Shown here in pieces: positions 24,656-33,545 of a stretch of DNA of 41,171 nt. Each line of letters begins with the position of its first letter. Position 1 is the stretch's first letter. A program made the position numbers and the translations under genes. The stretch lies in NCBI GenBank assembly GCA_020026225.1, contig JAHHQU010000018.1:1-41171 (forward strand), written 5' to 3'. The stretch is from Phocaeicola sp. GTDB lineage: Bacteria; Bacteroidota; Bacteroidia; Bacteroidales; Bacteroidaceae. Under the pieces are notes generated by a model, which worked only from the letters and a program-made list of their open reading frames with translations, made no database searches and was not told where the DNA came from.

Positions 24656-26266
24656 ATGAAAAGAATATTTAGTTCTATTTTTTTGTTCTGTGCAGGCTTA
24701 CTCATGGCTTCTGCACAACAGATTCAGCATCCGAAGCCGGTCTTGAATCCGGAAAGCTGTACCAGCATTATGGTCTCTAAAGGGGCATCGACGGACGGCT
24801 CTGTAATAACCAGTCATACGTGCGACAGTAATTATCGTACTTGGATGGATATTATTTCTGCCTCAAACCATGAAAATGATACGACTGTCAATGTATATTT
24901 CGGCCGTATGCATACGGAATATGCGGAGGGTACGCGGGGCATGATCTTGAAAGGAAGTATCCCGGAAGTTCGGTCTACTTACCAGTTTTTGAACACTGCT
25001 TACCCTTGTTTGAATGAAAAGCAGTTGGGAATCGGAGAAACTACGATCTCTGGTAGGGAAATATTAGTCAATGAAAAAGGGATGTTCGCTATTGAGGAGT
25101 TGCAGCGAATAGCTTTACAACGTTGTTCCACCGCTCGTCAAGCCATTCAATTGATGGGCGAACTGATTGAAAAATATGGATACGGTGATTGGGGAGAATG
25201 CCTCACTATTGCCGATACGAAGGAAGTATGGCATTTTGAGGTGTTTGGCGAAGGAAAAGAAAAAATCGGTGGCGTGTGGGCTGCTGTTCGCATTCCGGAT
25301 GGACACGTGGGTGTGTCTGCCAATATATCTCGTATTTCTGAAATCAATTTGAAGGATACAGAAAATTGCATGGCTTCAAAAAATGTCTTCTCAGTGGCCA
25401 AGCGCTTGGGATTATGGGACGGAAAAAAGCCTTTCCGCTTTTGGAAAGCATATAGTGGGGAAAATTATTTCGGAGAACCTAAATCATTCAGTATCCGTGA
25501 GTTCTTTATTTTGAACAAGTTGGCTCCTTCTTTGAAGCTGTCTTACGATGCGGAGGAACTTCCGCTGAGTGTCAAACCGGATAAGAAGGTTTCGGCTACA
25601 GAGGTCATGGCTTTGTTGTCTGAAACTTACGAAGGAACGGCGTATGATATGACCAAAAATTTAAAGGTTGCGGTTCAAAAGAAAGGTACGGCTGAAGTGG
25701 ACAGTGTGGTGAGTCCGATGGCTAATCCTTGGATGACTCGTGACATGGTAGATATGTTGAATACCTTGAAGCCAGGTGCGGTAGAAAGAGTGCGTTTGGT
25801 TTCTGTTCCTCAGTGTTCGTATTCAACCGTTATCCAGTTGCGTGACTGGTTGCCGGATGCTGTAGGTGGTGTTGTGTGGATGTCGTTCGACAACCCAGGA
25901 CAGAGTCCTCGTATTCCTATATTTTGTGGAACACAAGATTTGCCGGCTTGTTTCAAAATCTGTGGACAGCATCGTTTCCGTGAAGATGCTGCAGTGTGGA
26001 ACTTTCGTCGTACGAATAAGTTGGCAACAGTTCGTTGGGGAGCAACGAAAGAACAGATTCAAGCAGGCATGCGTCATTTCGTAGAGAAGGGCCAAGTAGA
26101 ACTTCCTTATGTGGAGAAACGCTATCAGCAGCTTTTGGAAACAGAAGGGGAAGAAGTTGCAAAGAAGTTCTTGACAGAATATACAGCCGATTTTGCCGGT
26201 GGTGCCATCTTGCGTTGGAAGGAAATGGGAGATTCTTTCTGGACGATGTTTGAAAGAGGATTCTAA
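24656..26266 (+). CDS. Exported C69-family dipeptidase
   Basis: This 536-residue protein has a signal peptide (KRIFSSIFLFCAGLLMASA), then a short spacer and the family's N-terminal nucleophile segment CTSIMVSKGASTDGS beginning at Cys35. In C69 (PepD-like, N-terminal nucleophile) enzymes this Cys becomes the active residue. Length and the C-terminal region (QAGMRHFVEKGQVELPYVEKRY) fit the family. It hydrolyses dipeptides, probably in the periplasm. The C1-type peptidase starts 45 bases later without an intervening promoter or terminator, so the two form an operon. Confidence 0.92.
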   Translation: MKRIFSSIFLFCAGLLMASAQQIQHPKPVLNPESCTSIMVSKGASTDGSVITSHTCDSNYRTWMDIISASNHENDTTVNVYFGRMHTEYAEGTRGMILKGSIPEVRSTYQFLNTAYPCLNEKQLGIGETTISGREILVNEKGMFAIEELQRIALQRCSTARQAIQLMGELIEKYGYGDWGECLTIADTKEVWHFEVFGEGKEKIGGVWAAVRIPDGHVGVSANISRISEINLKDTENCMASKNVFSVAKRLGLWDGKKPFRFWKAYSGENYFGEPKSFSIREFFILNKLAPSLKLSYDAEELPLSVKPDKKVSATEVMALLSETYEGTAYDMTKNLKVAVQKKGTAEVDSVVSPMANPWMTRDMVDMLNTLKPGAVERVRLVSVPQCSYSTVIQLRDWLPDAVGGVVWMSFDNPGQSPRIPIFCGTQDLPACFKICGQHRFREDAAVWNFRRTNKLATVRWGATKEQIQAGMRHFVEKGQVELPYVEKRYQQLLETEGEEVAKKFLTEYTADFAGGAILRWKEMGDSFWTMFERGF

Positions 26267-26311
26267 GTGACAGGTAGTGAATTAGTCTAAGTATAATTAC
26301 GAAAAAGAGAG

Positions 26312-27484
26312 ATGAAAACATTGATTTTATCGTGTGCTGTAGCCATGGCTTCCATGGGAGCCGTAGCTCAGGGGTATCAGTTTAAAGAGGTCGTAAAAGT
26401 TCCGGTTACTTCCGTTAAAAATCAGGCCTCTTCTGGGACGTGCTGGTGTTTTGCCACAACTTCCTTTATGGAAGCGGAATTGTTGCGTATGGGTAAGGGA
26501 ACTTACGATTTGTCTGAGATGTACATTGTCCGTCAGAAGTATATGAACCAGTTGCAAGACAATTTTATTCGTGCTGGCCGTGGAAATATCGGGCAAGGCA
26601 GTCTTTCACATACGTTTATGAATGCATACCGTCAGGTCGGAATTGTTCCCGAAGAAGTATATTGTGGTATCAACTATCAATCCGACCGTCATAATCATGA
26701 GGAGTTAGCTTCTTATCTGCATGCTTTGGCAGAGACTTCTGTCAAACTTAAGAAGCGAAGTCCAGAGTATGATAGCTTGGTGGAGAATCTGTTTGATACC
26801 TATCTGGGAAAACTTCCAGAGACTTTTACTTATCAAGGAAAGGAATATACACCGAAAAGTTTTACAGAATCTTTGGGTTTGAATATGGATGATTACGTGG
26901 AACTTACGAGCTTTACCCATCATCCGTATTATCAGCAGTTTGAGGTGGAGGTTCCCGATAACTGGGAACATCAGCTGATGTACAATCTGCCATTGGATGA
27001 GTTGATGGAGGTGACCGATCATGCACTGAAGAACGGGTATACTGTTTGTTGGGATGGAGATGTCAGTGAAAAGGGATTCTCTTTTAAGAATGGGGTAGCC
27101 ATTAATCCGGAAGTAATCCATGTAGACGACTATGCTACTACCGACCGCGCTCGTTTTGAAAAAATGGATGAGAAAGAGCGTCTTCAAGAAGTGTATAAAT
27201 TTGAGCGTCCTTTTCCTGAAGTGAATGTCACTCCTGAAGTGCGTCAGGAAGGGTTCGAAAAATTTGTTACCACCGATGACCATTTGATGCATCTTACAGG
27301 AATTGTTACCGACCAACAAGGTACGAAGTATTATGTGACCAAGAATTCTTGGGGAACAGAACGAAATGCTTTTGGCGGTTATTTGAATATGTCTGAAAGT
27401 TTTGTTCGTGCTAAAACGATTTACATTACGGTACACAAGGATGCATTGCCTAAAGCTATTCGCAAAAAATTGGGTATCCAATAA
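26312..27484 (+). CDS. Exported C1-type cysteine aminopeptidase (bleomycin hydrolase/PepC-like)
   Basis: This 390-residue protein has a signal peptide cleaved after about AVAQ (residue 20). Papain-fold catalytic residues are visible: Gln38 in KNQASSG, Cys44 in GTCWCFA, His in LMHLTGIV and Asn in TKNSWGTE. The long insertion between them is typical of aminopeptidase C/bleomycin hydrolase. It is shorter than the cytoplasmic PepC proteins (about 440-450). It is paired with the C69 dipeptidase and probably acts with it in periplasmic peptide breakdown. It ends RKKLGIQ at the stop. Confidence 0.9.
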   Translation: MKTLILSCAVAMASMGAVAQGYQFKEVVKVPVTSVKNQASSGTCWCFATTSFMEAELLRMGKGTYDLSEMYIVRQKYMNQLQDNFIRAGRGNIGQGSLSHTFMNAYRQVGIVPEEVYCGINYQSDRHNHEELASYLHALAETSVKLKKRSPEYDSLVENLFDTYLGKLPETFTYQGKEYTPKSFTESLGLNMDDYVELTSFTHHPYYQQFEVEVPDNWEHQLMYNLPLDELMEVTDHALKNGYTVCWDGDVSEKGFSFKNGVAINPEVIHVDDYATTDRARFEKMDEKERLQEVYKFERPFPEVNVTPEVRQEGFEKFVTTDDHLMHLTGIVTDQQGTKYYVTKNSWGTERNAFGGYLNMSESFVRAKTIYITVHKDALPKAIRKKLGIQ

Positions 27485-27925
27485 AAGAATGTTTCAATCG
27501 CTGGAAAATTTTTCTTTTTGAGCATTGGAATATGGATGCAGAATTCAGCCTTGAAATGAAAATTGGGGTTGATTTCTTATTCAGTGATCTTATGATGAGG
27601 CTATCTTCTTTCGAAGAATTATAGCTGATGGTTTGTAAATCATTGATTGTCGGTTAAAGCAATTTCGAAGAGTCTCATTTCTTATAACATTACGAACGGT
27701 CATTCCAGTCTTTTCTGATTGGAATGACCGTTGTTTGTTATAGACAAATCAAATGATAGCAGGATTAAATGATGCAGGTCCCTTCGCTGATTCTTCCTTG
27801 AGAAATACTTGTGAAAAAGGGTATTCGATTTGTAAAAACTTTAAAATTCATCATAAATAAGGATTTTTTAATCTTGTTTAAAGTAGACAATCTTTAAAAG
27901 AGTAAAAAATATATTTATTTTGCAC
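27485..27925. other. Intergenic region after the peptidase operon
   Basis: No gene is seen in the bases up to the tandem-hairpin leader. It holds a hairpin terminator at 27695-27740, then AT-rich DNA. Just before 27926 there is a promoter-like stretch ATATTTATTTTGCACCCG, which resembles starts of stable-RNA transcripts in these bacteria, though the -7 match (TATTTTG) is one base short of the consensus spacing. Confidence 0.5.
27695..27740 (+). terminator. Probable terminator in the gap after the C1 peptidase
   Basis: AACGGTCATTCCA (27695-27707) pairs perfectly with TGGAATGACCGTT (27720-27732). The tail GTTTGTTA is only moderately T-rich. It lies 210 bases after the C1 peptidase stop, a long 3' extension. 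Confidence 0.6.
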
Positions 27926-28039
27926 CCGAATTCTTATAAGCTGGTTTTGTATCCGATAATTTTGATTTTATAGGGCAATTCAGCAGAAAAGGTTGTAAGA
28001 ATTCGGTATTTCCTTTTCAGCTTCTCTGATAAGGAAATA
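27926..28039 (+). promoter_or_regulatory. Two back-to-back hairpins forming a structured leader (or a small RNA)
   Basis: Hairpin 1: bases 27926-27939 (CCGAATTCTTATAA) pair with 27993-28006 (TTGTAAGAATTCGG), 14 pairs with one G-U. An inner GCTG/CAGC pair (27940-27943 with 27981-27984) extends the stem. Hairpin 2 begins at the very next base: 28007-28015 (TATTTCCTT) pair with 28031-28039 (AAGGAAATA), with an inner TCAG/CTGA stem and a five-base loop. The stems abut, so they could stack coaxially. The structure ends 32 bases before the ATG of the membrane protein at 28072. No known riboswitch family was recognised. Confidence 0.6.
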
Positions 28040-28071
28040 GGAGATGATGTTTAAATCGTTATTTTATAAAA

Positions 28072-28992
28072 ATGGAACAAGTAAAAGAAACAGGAACAGT
28101 GAAAAGTTCAGTAGAGACAGGAAGAAAGTTGTATTGGTGGAAAGCGATAGCATCCTTTATGATGGTACTTCTGACCATGCCTTTGGGCCATGCCTTAATG
28201 ATTATGATGGAGCATTTTCTCAGTGAATCGGCGTTACATTATGCTGCATTTGCTTTGGGATTTGTGGGAATGGTTATGGTTGTAGTGGGTGTTTTTGTGA
28301 AAGGAGATACTCGCCAGACCCTATGGGGATTTTTTGGTGGATTGCTATTTTGGACAGGATGGGTAGAATTCTTGTTTATGTATTTTGCCAATCGCTTTGG
28401 AACTCAGCCAGAATTGGACCCGATAACGGGAGAAGTCGTTACCCGACCGGAATATTTGATCTTGCCAGCAACCTTTGGTCTTTGGATGATGGTGATGATT
28501 ATGTATATTTTCAGTACCAAGAATGGGTGTAATTTTATTAATTGGTGGCAGAACCGTTTATTGGGAGATAACAAGCCTGTGGTGGCTGCACGTCCTATGA
28601 CTCGACATTCATCTATCATTACATTTATGGAACTGATAATGATTATGTGGGGATCTTATCTTTTACTTATGTTCTGTTATGATGATGTGTTCTTAGGGGA
28701 AGACCATCCGATAACCTTGTTGGTTGGATTGGGGTGCTTGATTGGTTCATTCTTTATATTTGCCAAACAGTTGCGTCTTTCAGCTTGGGGTGCCAATATC
28801 CGTATGGCCATTGCTACCGTTGTCGTTTTCTGGACTCCTGTAGAAATATTGGGCCGTATCAACGTATTGAGTGAAATTTGGGTGGCCCCGTTGGAACATA
28901 AGACGGAAATGGGAATCATCCTGTCGGTCTTTTTGGTATTGGCTGTTTATTTCATATTCAAGGCTTCAAAGAACAAGGCACATCATAAATGA
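28072..28992 (+). CDS. Integral membrane protein of unknown function (about 8 helices)
   Basis: This 306-residue protein has roughly eight hydrophobic spans, at about 22-46, 58-78, 84-104, 130-148, 178-202, 211-230, 238-258 and 280-298. The N-terminus is polar (MEQVKETGTVKSS). Charged and aromatic residues occur inside or between spans (GWVEFLFMY, TPVEILGRI). I do not recognise the family. It is preceded by a striking pair of RNA hairpins, which suggests that expression is controlled at the leader. It is a single gene; the next unit has its own promoter. Confidence 0.8.
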   Translation: MEQVKETGTVKSSVETGRKLYWWKAIASFMMVLLTMPLGHALMIMMEHFLSESALHYAAFALGFVGMVMVVVGVFVKGDTRQTLWGFFGGLLFWTGWVEFLFMYFANRFGTQPELDPITGEVVTRPEYLILPATFGLWMMVMIMYIFSTKNGCNFINWWQNRLLGDNKPVVAARPMTRHSSIITFMELIMIMWGSYLLLMFCYDDVFLGEDHPITLLVGLGCLIGSFFIFAKQLRLSAWGANIRMAIATVVVFWTPVEILGRINVLSEIWVAPLEHKTEMGIILSVFLVLAVYFIFKASKNKAHHK

Positions 28993-29122
28993 TGAAACGT
29001 TAATCTGTCCTTTTTCCGATGGGATAAATTCAGTGTGATGAAACTTTATTTTTTTCTCTTCTATGGATTTGGAACCGTAATGTTTTTTTCAACAAAAAGC
29101 TTTATTTTTCAAACATATTTAT

Positions 29123-29130
29123 TATATTTG
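29123..29130 (+). promoter_or_regulatory. -7 element of the mannose-1-phosphate guanylyltransferase gene
   Basis: TATATTTG matches the consensus and lies 28 bases before ATG 29159. TTTA at 29101-29104 is a weak -33 with an 18-base spacer. Confidence 0.6.
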
Positions 29131-29158
29131 TGAAAATACGTGCAAAAAATATTCATTT

Positions 29159-30223
29159 ATGAACCCGAAAAATAATCATGTTGTCATTATGGCTGGAGGC
29201 ATCGGAAGCCGTTTCTGGCCCATGAGTAGCCCGAAGTTGCCTAAGCAATTTATTGATGCTTTAGGATGTGGACGTACGCTTATTCAACTTACGGTTGACC
29301 GTTTTAAGGAAATTTGTCCTTTAGAGAATATATGGATTGTAACTTTAGCGGATTATGCGGAATATGTAAAGGAACAATTGCCTGATTTCCCTCAAGAACA
29401 TGTTCTTTTAGAGCCGTGTAGAAGAAGTACTGCTCCGTGTATCGCATATGCCTGTTGGAAAATAAAAGCCAAGAATCCGAGGGCGAACGTGGTAGTAACT
29501 CCATGTGATCATATTGTAATGGATGTCCCTGAATTTCAGCGCGTGGTGAATTCGGCTTTGAGCTTTACAGAAAAGTCAGATGCAATTGTCACTTTAGGAA
29601 TGAAGGCAACCCGTCCTGAAACAGGATATGGATACATTGAGGCGGATTTGTCTATGGCTTGTCCGTCAAATACAGAAATTTATCGTGTGTATGCCTTTAA
29701 GGAAAAACCCAATAAGGCTACGGCAGAAAGATATTTGAGAAGAAAGAATTATTTCTGGAACGCCGGTATTTTTGTATGGAACGTATCTACTATTGTCAAT
29801 GCTTTGCGTGTTTATCAGCCTGCATTGGGAAGCCTTTTTGAACGTATGCTTCCTTATTTCTATACAGATAAAGAACAGGAGATGGTGAATGAATTGTTCC
29901 CGCTTTGTGAAAATATATCTGTTGATTACGCTATCATGGAAAATGTAGATGAAATCTATGTACTTCCTGCTTCTTTTGGATGGAGCGATTTAGGTACATG
30001 GGGTTCTCTGTATGAAAATTTACAGAAGGACCCTCAGGGAAATGTATGCGTAGGACCGAATATCAAAATGTATGAATCACGAAATTGTGTGGTACACACA
30101 ACGCAAGAACGGAAAGTAGTGGTACAGGGATTGGATGGCTACATTGTTGCTGAGAAGGATGATACCTTGTTGGTCTGCCGCATGGAAGAAGAACAGCGTA
30201 TCAAAGAATTTTCGGCAGAATAG
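29159..30223 (+). CDS. manC: Mannose-1-phosphate guanylyltransferase (GDP-mannose pyrophosphorylase)
   Basis: This 354-residue protein has the nucleotidyltransferase signature MAGGIGSRFWPMSSPKLPKQF near residues 10-30, the CDHIV metal-site motif near 120 and FKEKPNKATAE. It makes GDP-mannose from GTP and mannose-1-phosphate for glycan, capsule and GDP-fucose synthesis. There is no C-terminal cupin isomerase domain, so it is the monofunctional type. Monocistronic, with a strong terminator. Confidence 0.93.
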   Translation: MNPKNNHVVIMAGGIGSRFWPMSSPKLPKQFIDALGCGRTLIQLTVDRFKEICPLENIWIVTLADYAEYVKEQLPDFPQEHVLLEPCRRSTAPCIAYACWKIKAKNPRANVVVTPCDHIVMDVPEFQRVVNSALSFTEKSDAIVTLGMKATRPETGYGYIEADLSMACPSNTEIYRVYAFKEKPNKATAERYLRRKNYFWNAGIFVWNVSTIVNALRVYQPALGSLFERMLPYFYTDKEQEMVNELFPLCENISVDYAIMENVDEIYVLPASFGWSDLGTWGSLYENLQKDPQGNVCVGPNIKMYESRNCVVHTTQERKVVVQGLDGYIVAEKDDTLLVCRMEEEQRIKEFSAE

Positions 30224-30270
30224 GAAAGATGAATATACAGTACGGATAAGAATTTATCCAAGTTACATAA

Positions 30271-30320
30271 GAAGCTCCGTTTTAATCTTAAGGATTAAAA
30301 CGGAGCTTCTGTATTTTCCT
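30271..30320. terminator. Strong terminator between manC and tpx, probably bidirectional
   Basis: A perfect 17-base-pair stem (30271-30287 with 30293-30309) encloses a five-base loop and is followed by a T-rich tail. It separates convergent genes. Confidence 0.88.
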
Positions 30321-30411
30321 CTTTATCTTCCATCTCCTTGTTGGTCTTCAGTAGGCTTGTCTATCTTAAACCATGTCTCCTTTTCAGAACAATTAGAATC
30401 GATTGACTGAA

Positions 30412-30924
30412 TTAGACAAGTGGCTTGATGGCATTTAAAGCGGCTTCGTAATTAGGCTCTTGCACAATTTCAGGAACCAGTTCTGAGTAAATGACCTTTC
30501 CGTCAGGGTTGATAATGACAACGGAGCGAGCCAATAGACCTGTCAGAGGACCATCGGTCATCAAGACACCATACTCTTTGGCAAAGTTGGAAGTGTATTT
30601 ATAATCAGATAACGGAATGACCTTTTCAATTCCTTCTGTAGTACAAAATCTGCCTTGAGCGAAAGGAAGGTCTTTAGAAATAGCCAAAACGAGTGTATTG
30701 GGAATTTCAGAAGCCAATTTGTTGAATTTTCTGACTGATGTAGCACAGACACCCGTGTCAAGACTTGGGAAGATATTTAAAAGTATGTATTTACCTCTGT
30801 TTTCAGATAGGCGGAATTCGCTTAAATCGCTTTTTACCAAAGAAAAGTCTGGAGCTTGTGCGCCAGGTTGGATAAAGTCTCCTGATAAATTGACAGGATT
30901 GCTTAGAAATGTTACTTGTGTCAT
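30412..30924 (-). CDS. tpx: Thiol peroxidase
   Basis: This 170-residue atypical 2-Cys peroxiredoxin has peroxidatic Cys60 in SLDTGVC and resolving Cys94 in GRFC, plus the family's APDFSLV start. It reduces hydrogen peroxide and lipid hydroperoxides with thioredoxin. Length is standard. A TAAGTTTG box lies 27 bases upstream on the minus strand. Control by OxyR would fit known Bacteroides biology but no operator was identified here. Confidence 0.95.
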   Translation of the reverse strand: MTQVTFLSNPVNLSGDFIQPGAQAPDFSLVKSDLSEFRLSENRGKYILLNIFPSLDTGVCATSVRKFNKLASEIPNTLVLAISKDLPFAQGRFCTTEGIEKVIPLSDYKYTSNFAKEYGVLMTDGPLTGLLARSVVIINPDGKVIYSELVPEIVQEPNYEAALNAIKPLV

Positions 30925-30951
30925 TTTAATATTGCATATTTAGGTTATACA

Positions 30952-30959
30952 CAAACTTA
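30952..30959 (-). promoter_or_regulatory. -7 element of tpx
   Basis: On the minus strand this reads TAAGTTTG, matching TAnnTTTG, 28 bases before the ATG at 30924. Confidence 0.6.
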
Positions 30960-31209
30960 CAAAAAAAATCTTTTTTATGAGATTGGATATTAAAAAAAAT
31001 GCAATGCGAAATTGATTTTGGTAATAGGCAGATTTCAATGAAAACTTTCAACATCTATAAAGTTTTGGAGTTCATTGGATGCTCATGGGGAATTCATTTC
31101 AGTAGAATCTCTTAAAATATGTGATTTGCAATCCTTTTATACTGCTTAGGTCCTTTTTTTTAGTTTACTTTGCAGCTGAATTTTAATAAATAGAATTATA
31201 TAATATTTC

Positions 31210-32106
31210 ATGGAGAGAACATTAAAGGATTATGCTGTCTTGGTTTTGAAAGGCATGGGCATGGGAGCAGCCGATGTTGTTCCTGGAGTCTCTGGAGGAA
31301 CGATTGCTTTTATCGTTGGAATTTATGATGAATTGATTGATTCAATTAAAAGTATCAATTTAAATAGTCTGAAACTTTTATTTACAGGGAAAATCAAAGA
31401 TTTTTGTACAAGTATCAATGCTGGATTCTTGTTGTCTGTTGTTTTAGGAATCGGTATCAGTGTATTTTCTTTGGCGAAATTAATTACTTGGTTGTTGACT
31501 GATCATCCTATTTTGGTTTGGTCTTTTTTCTTTGGTTTGGTGCTTGCATCTTCTTGGTTCGTATCAAAAGATATAAAGGAATGGACTTGGAAAACCATTT
31601 TGGGATTTGTAATAGGGATTGGTGTCGCTTTTTATATCACTGTTGCTACTCCGGCCGAAACACCTTCAAACTTACTCTTTATATTCTTGTGCGGAGCGAT
31701 AGCTATCTGTGCCATGATTTTGCCAGGTATTTCGGGAAGCTTCATATTGGTACTTTTGGGTAAGTATTTCTTTATCATGGAGGCAGTCAAGTCTTTTGAC
31801 TTGCTCATAATCGCCGTATTCGGTGCAGGTGCTTGCGTGGGTATCACTTCTTTCTCTAGATTGCTTTCTTTTGCATTGAAGAATTTTCGTAATTTGACAT
31901 TGGCTGTCCTTACAGGATTTATGTTGGGGTCTTTGAACAAAGTATGGCCTTGGAAGGAAATAATTTCTGAAGCAGGAGAAAATGCTGTACAATTTGAACG
32001 GAATATTCTTCCGAATCAGTATGTGGGAGAAGCGGTAGCTTTAATGTTGGTAGGATTTTTCTTGGTATATTTCTTGGAAAAGTTATCTGCTAAGTCGACT
32101 AAGTGA
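31210..32106 (+). CDS. DUF368 membrane protein, undecaprenyl-phosphate translocase (PopT-like)
   Basis: This 298-residue polytopic membrane protein has the two related DUF368 motifs: GAADVVPGVSGGTIAF near residues 20-35 and AMILPGISGSFIL near 170-185, which suggests an inverted internal repeat. DUF368 proteins (PopT) were recently shown to return undecaprenyl phosphate across the inner membrane, recycling the lipid carrier for peptidoglycan and surface glycans. A promoter-like TAGTTTACTTTG lies about 45 bases upstream. It is a single-gene unit ended by a 20-pair hairpin. Confidence 0.9.
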   Translation: MERTLKDYAVLVLKGMGMGAADVVPGVSGGTIAFIVGIYDELIDSIKSINLNSLKLLFTGKIKDFCTSINAGFLLSVVLGIGISVFSLAKLITWLLTDHPILVWSFFFGLVLASSWFVSKDIKEWTWKTILGFVIGIGVAFYITVATPAETPSNLLFIFLCGAIAICAMILPGISGSFILVLLGKYFFIMEAVKSFDLLIIAVFGAGACVGITSFSRLLSFALKNFRNLTLAVLTGFMLGSLNKVWPWKEIISEAGENAVQFERNILPNQYVGEAVALMLVGFFLVYFLEKLSAKSTK

Positions 32107-32197
32107 CCCTTTGGAATGTTAATATTGGTATGTGGGTAATATGTTAGAGGATTGGTAAGGCTTCTTGAATGGAGTTGAACAAAACTCGGTTTGAAAT

Positions 32198-32243
32198 AAA
32201 AACGTTCGCTTTAGCTCGTGGAGTTGAAGTGAACGTTTTTTTA
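32198..32243 (+). terminator. Terminator of the DUF368 gene
   Basis: Bases 32198-32217 pair with 32221-32240 over 20 positions with three G-U wobbles, closed by a GTG loop and ending in a T run. Confidence 0.88.
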
Positions 32244-32657
32244 TATCGGTAGGGACTTTGCGGAATCTGCATTTTGCTTGGATTATATTGAGATTTTGTT
32301 CTTTTACAACCCTTTCAACAACTTTTGTACGATGCGGCATTAATTTCCGTAATGGGTATTTAAAGAAGGATGAATCTTTAATTTCAAAGGGAGTAAATTC
32401 ATTTGTTTTTATGTTGATTTTTTATAAAAAAGAATAAAATAATAGGCTTTTATTAATGGTTTCAATAGCAGGATGTTAAAATCACTTCTTTGTTGTTTTA
32501 TTTATGTCTTGTTAACTTTTGTTTAATGTATTTGTGAGTGTTTTATCAAATTAGATAATATTTTTACGTCACCAGATTGAAATCATAGAAAAGATACGAT
32601 GCTTGTCGGTTATTCTGTTTTTTCAATAAAAATTTACTTTATAAAAATACGAACTAT
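32244..32657. other. AT-rich intergenic region before the sigma-like gene
   Basis: No gene or clear promoter is seen in these 414 bases. The right half is very AT-rich. A TTTACTTTATAA stretch just upstream of ATG 32658 is a weak -7 candidate. A 73-codon minus-strand frame at 32119-32340 crosses the DUF368 terminator and is not credible. Confidence 0.55.
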
Positions 32658-33194
32658 ATGAATATCTCAAGCAAAAAAACGGCTCTTGACATTAGAAAAG
32701 AACAATTAAAAACAAAGAGTATTGTTGTCAAAACCATTTCGCGTCTTATAAAAGATGTACAAGATCGTGAAGATGTAGAACAAGACGTTTATGAGAAAAT
32801 GCTTGTGAAAGAAAAGGATTATGTTGAGCAAGGGCGTTTGTGCCAGTTTGCCAGTATAATATCTCGAAATGCATCAATTGATTTTTTGCGAAAAAAGCCT
32901 AAGATATTCTGTCCTTATGACAATGTATCCGTGGATAAGGAAATATATGACAATAATGATTTGAAGAGAAAACGCATGTTAGATTGTTTGGATAAGTTGC
33001 TTGACAAGGTAAAGGAGGTGACTCCGATGCCCGTTGACTTGAGAATCTTTTACGATTTTGTAGACTTAAATTTGTCAAAGACAGAAATTCGTTTGAAAGA
33101 GCACGTCAGTATGCGCCGAATAAATAAGGTAATTATGCAAACTCAAGAGTATGTTCTTAAAGAAATAGAATCGGAAGATGATTTTATGTTTTAA
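32658..33194 (+). CDS. Atypical sigma-70/ECF-like protein
   Basis: This 178-residue protein has a recognisable sigma region 2 at about residues 25-85: DREDVEQDVYEKML followed by FASIISRNASIDFLRKK, matching the usual EDxxQxxF...IARNxAIDxLR pattern. The C-terminal part has a weak region 4-like helix-turn-helix (LNLSKTEIRLKEHVSMRRINKVI), with unusual charges in place of the normal EIAxxLGxS. It may be a divergent ECF sigma factor or a relic that no longer binds a -35 element. No anti-sigma gene or SusC/SusD pair is adjacent. It stands alone between AT-rich gaps. Confidence 0.7.
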   Translation: MNISSKKTALDIRKEQLKTKSIVVKTISRLIKDVQDREDVEQDVYEKMLVKEKDYVEQGRLCQFASIISRNASIDFLRKKPKIFCPYDNVSVDKEIYDNNDLKRKRMLDCLDKLLDKVKEVTPMPVDLRIFYDFVDLNLSKTEIRLKEHVSMRRINKVIMQTQEYVLKEIESEDDFMF

Positions 33195-33236
33195 GCATAA
33201 TCTTTATGCATATGCTCACTTGATAAATTCAAATAA

Positions 33237-33297
33237 ATGGGATGGGTCACGAGGATATGGAACTCGACAGATCCATCTCATTTGTTGTTATCGTGGT
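33237..33297 (+). terminator. Probable terminator of the sigma-like gene
   Basis: AATGGGATGGGTC (33236-33248) pairs with GATCCATCTCATT (33280-33292) with two wobbles, with an inner CGAG/CTCG stem. A moderately T-rich tail follows. Confidence 0.6.
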
Positions 33298-33537
33298 GCA
33301 TGTGTTTAGTGGTTAGCCTATTTTAGGTAGTCCATGAGGTATGGAACGGTCTTCATTTCCGTTTATAGGATGCCGGAGAATGAAATCGGATCAGCTTATG
33401 AGGACGAAATATAAAGTATTCTAATAATTAACAGGACCTTTCTGGTCTAACTCCCATTCTCATAACATATTATATGGTAGATATACTTTTTTTAAGAAAA
33501 AACAATGTTTAGGTAACCAACGAAAAGATATTTATTG

Positions 33538-33545
33538 TATTTTTG
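33538..33545 (+). promoter_or_regulatory. -7 element of the Rnf operon
   Basis: TATTTTTG matches the consensus. The start would be near 33552, leaving about 24 bases to ATG 33576. The TTG at 33543 lies inside the box and cannot be the start. Confidence 0.6.

Noticed and set aside
32119..32340. 73-codon minus-strand frame downstream of the DUF368 gene
   Set aside because: It runs through the 20-pair terminator and lacks a promoter; sequence looks random.
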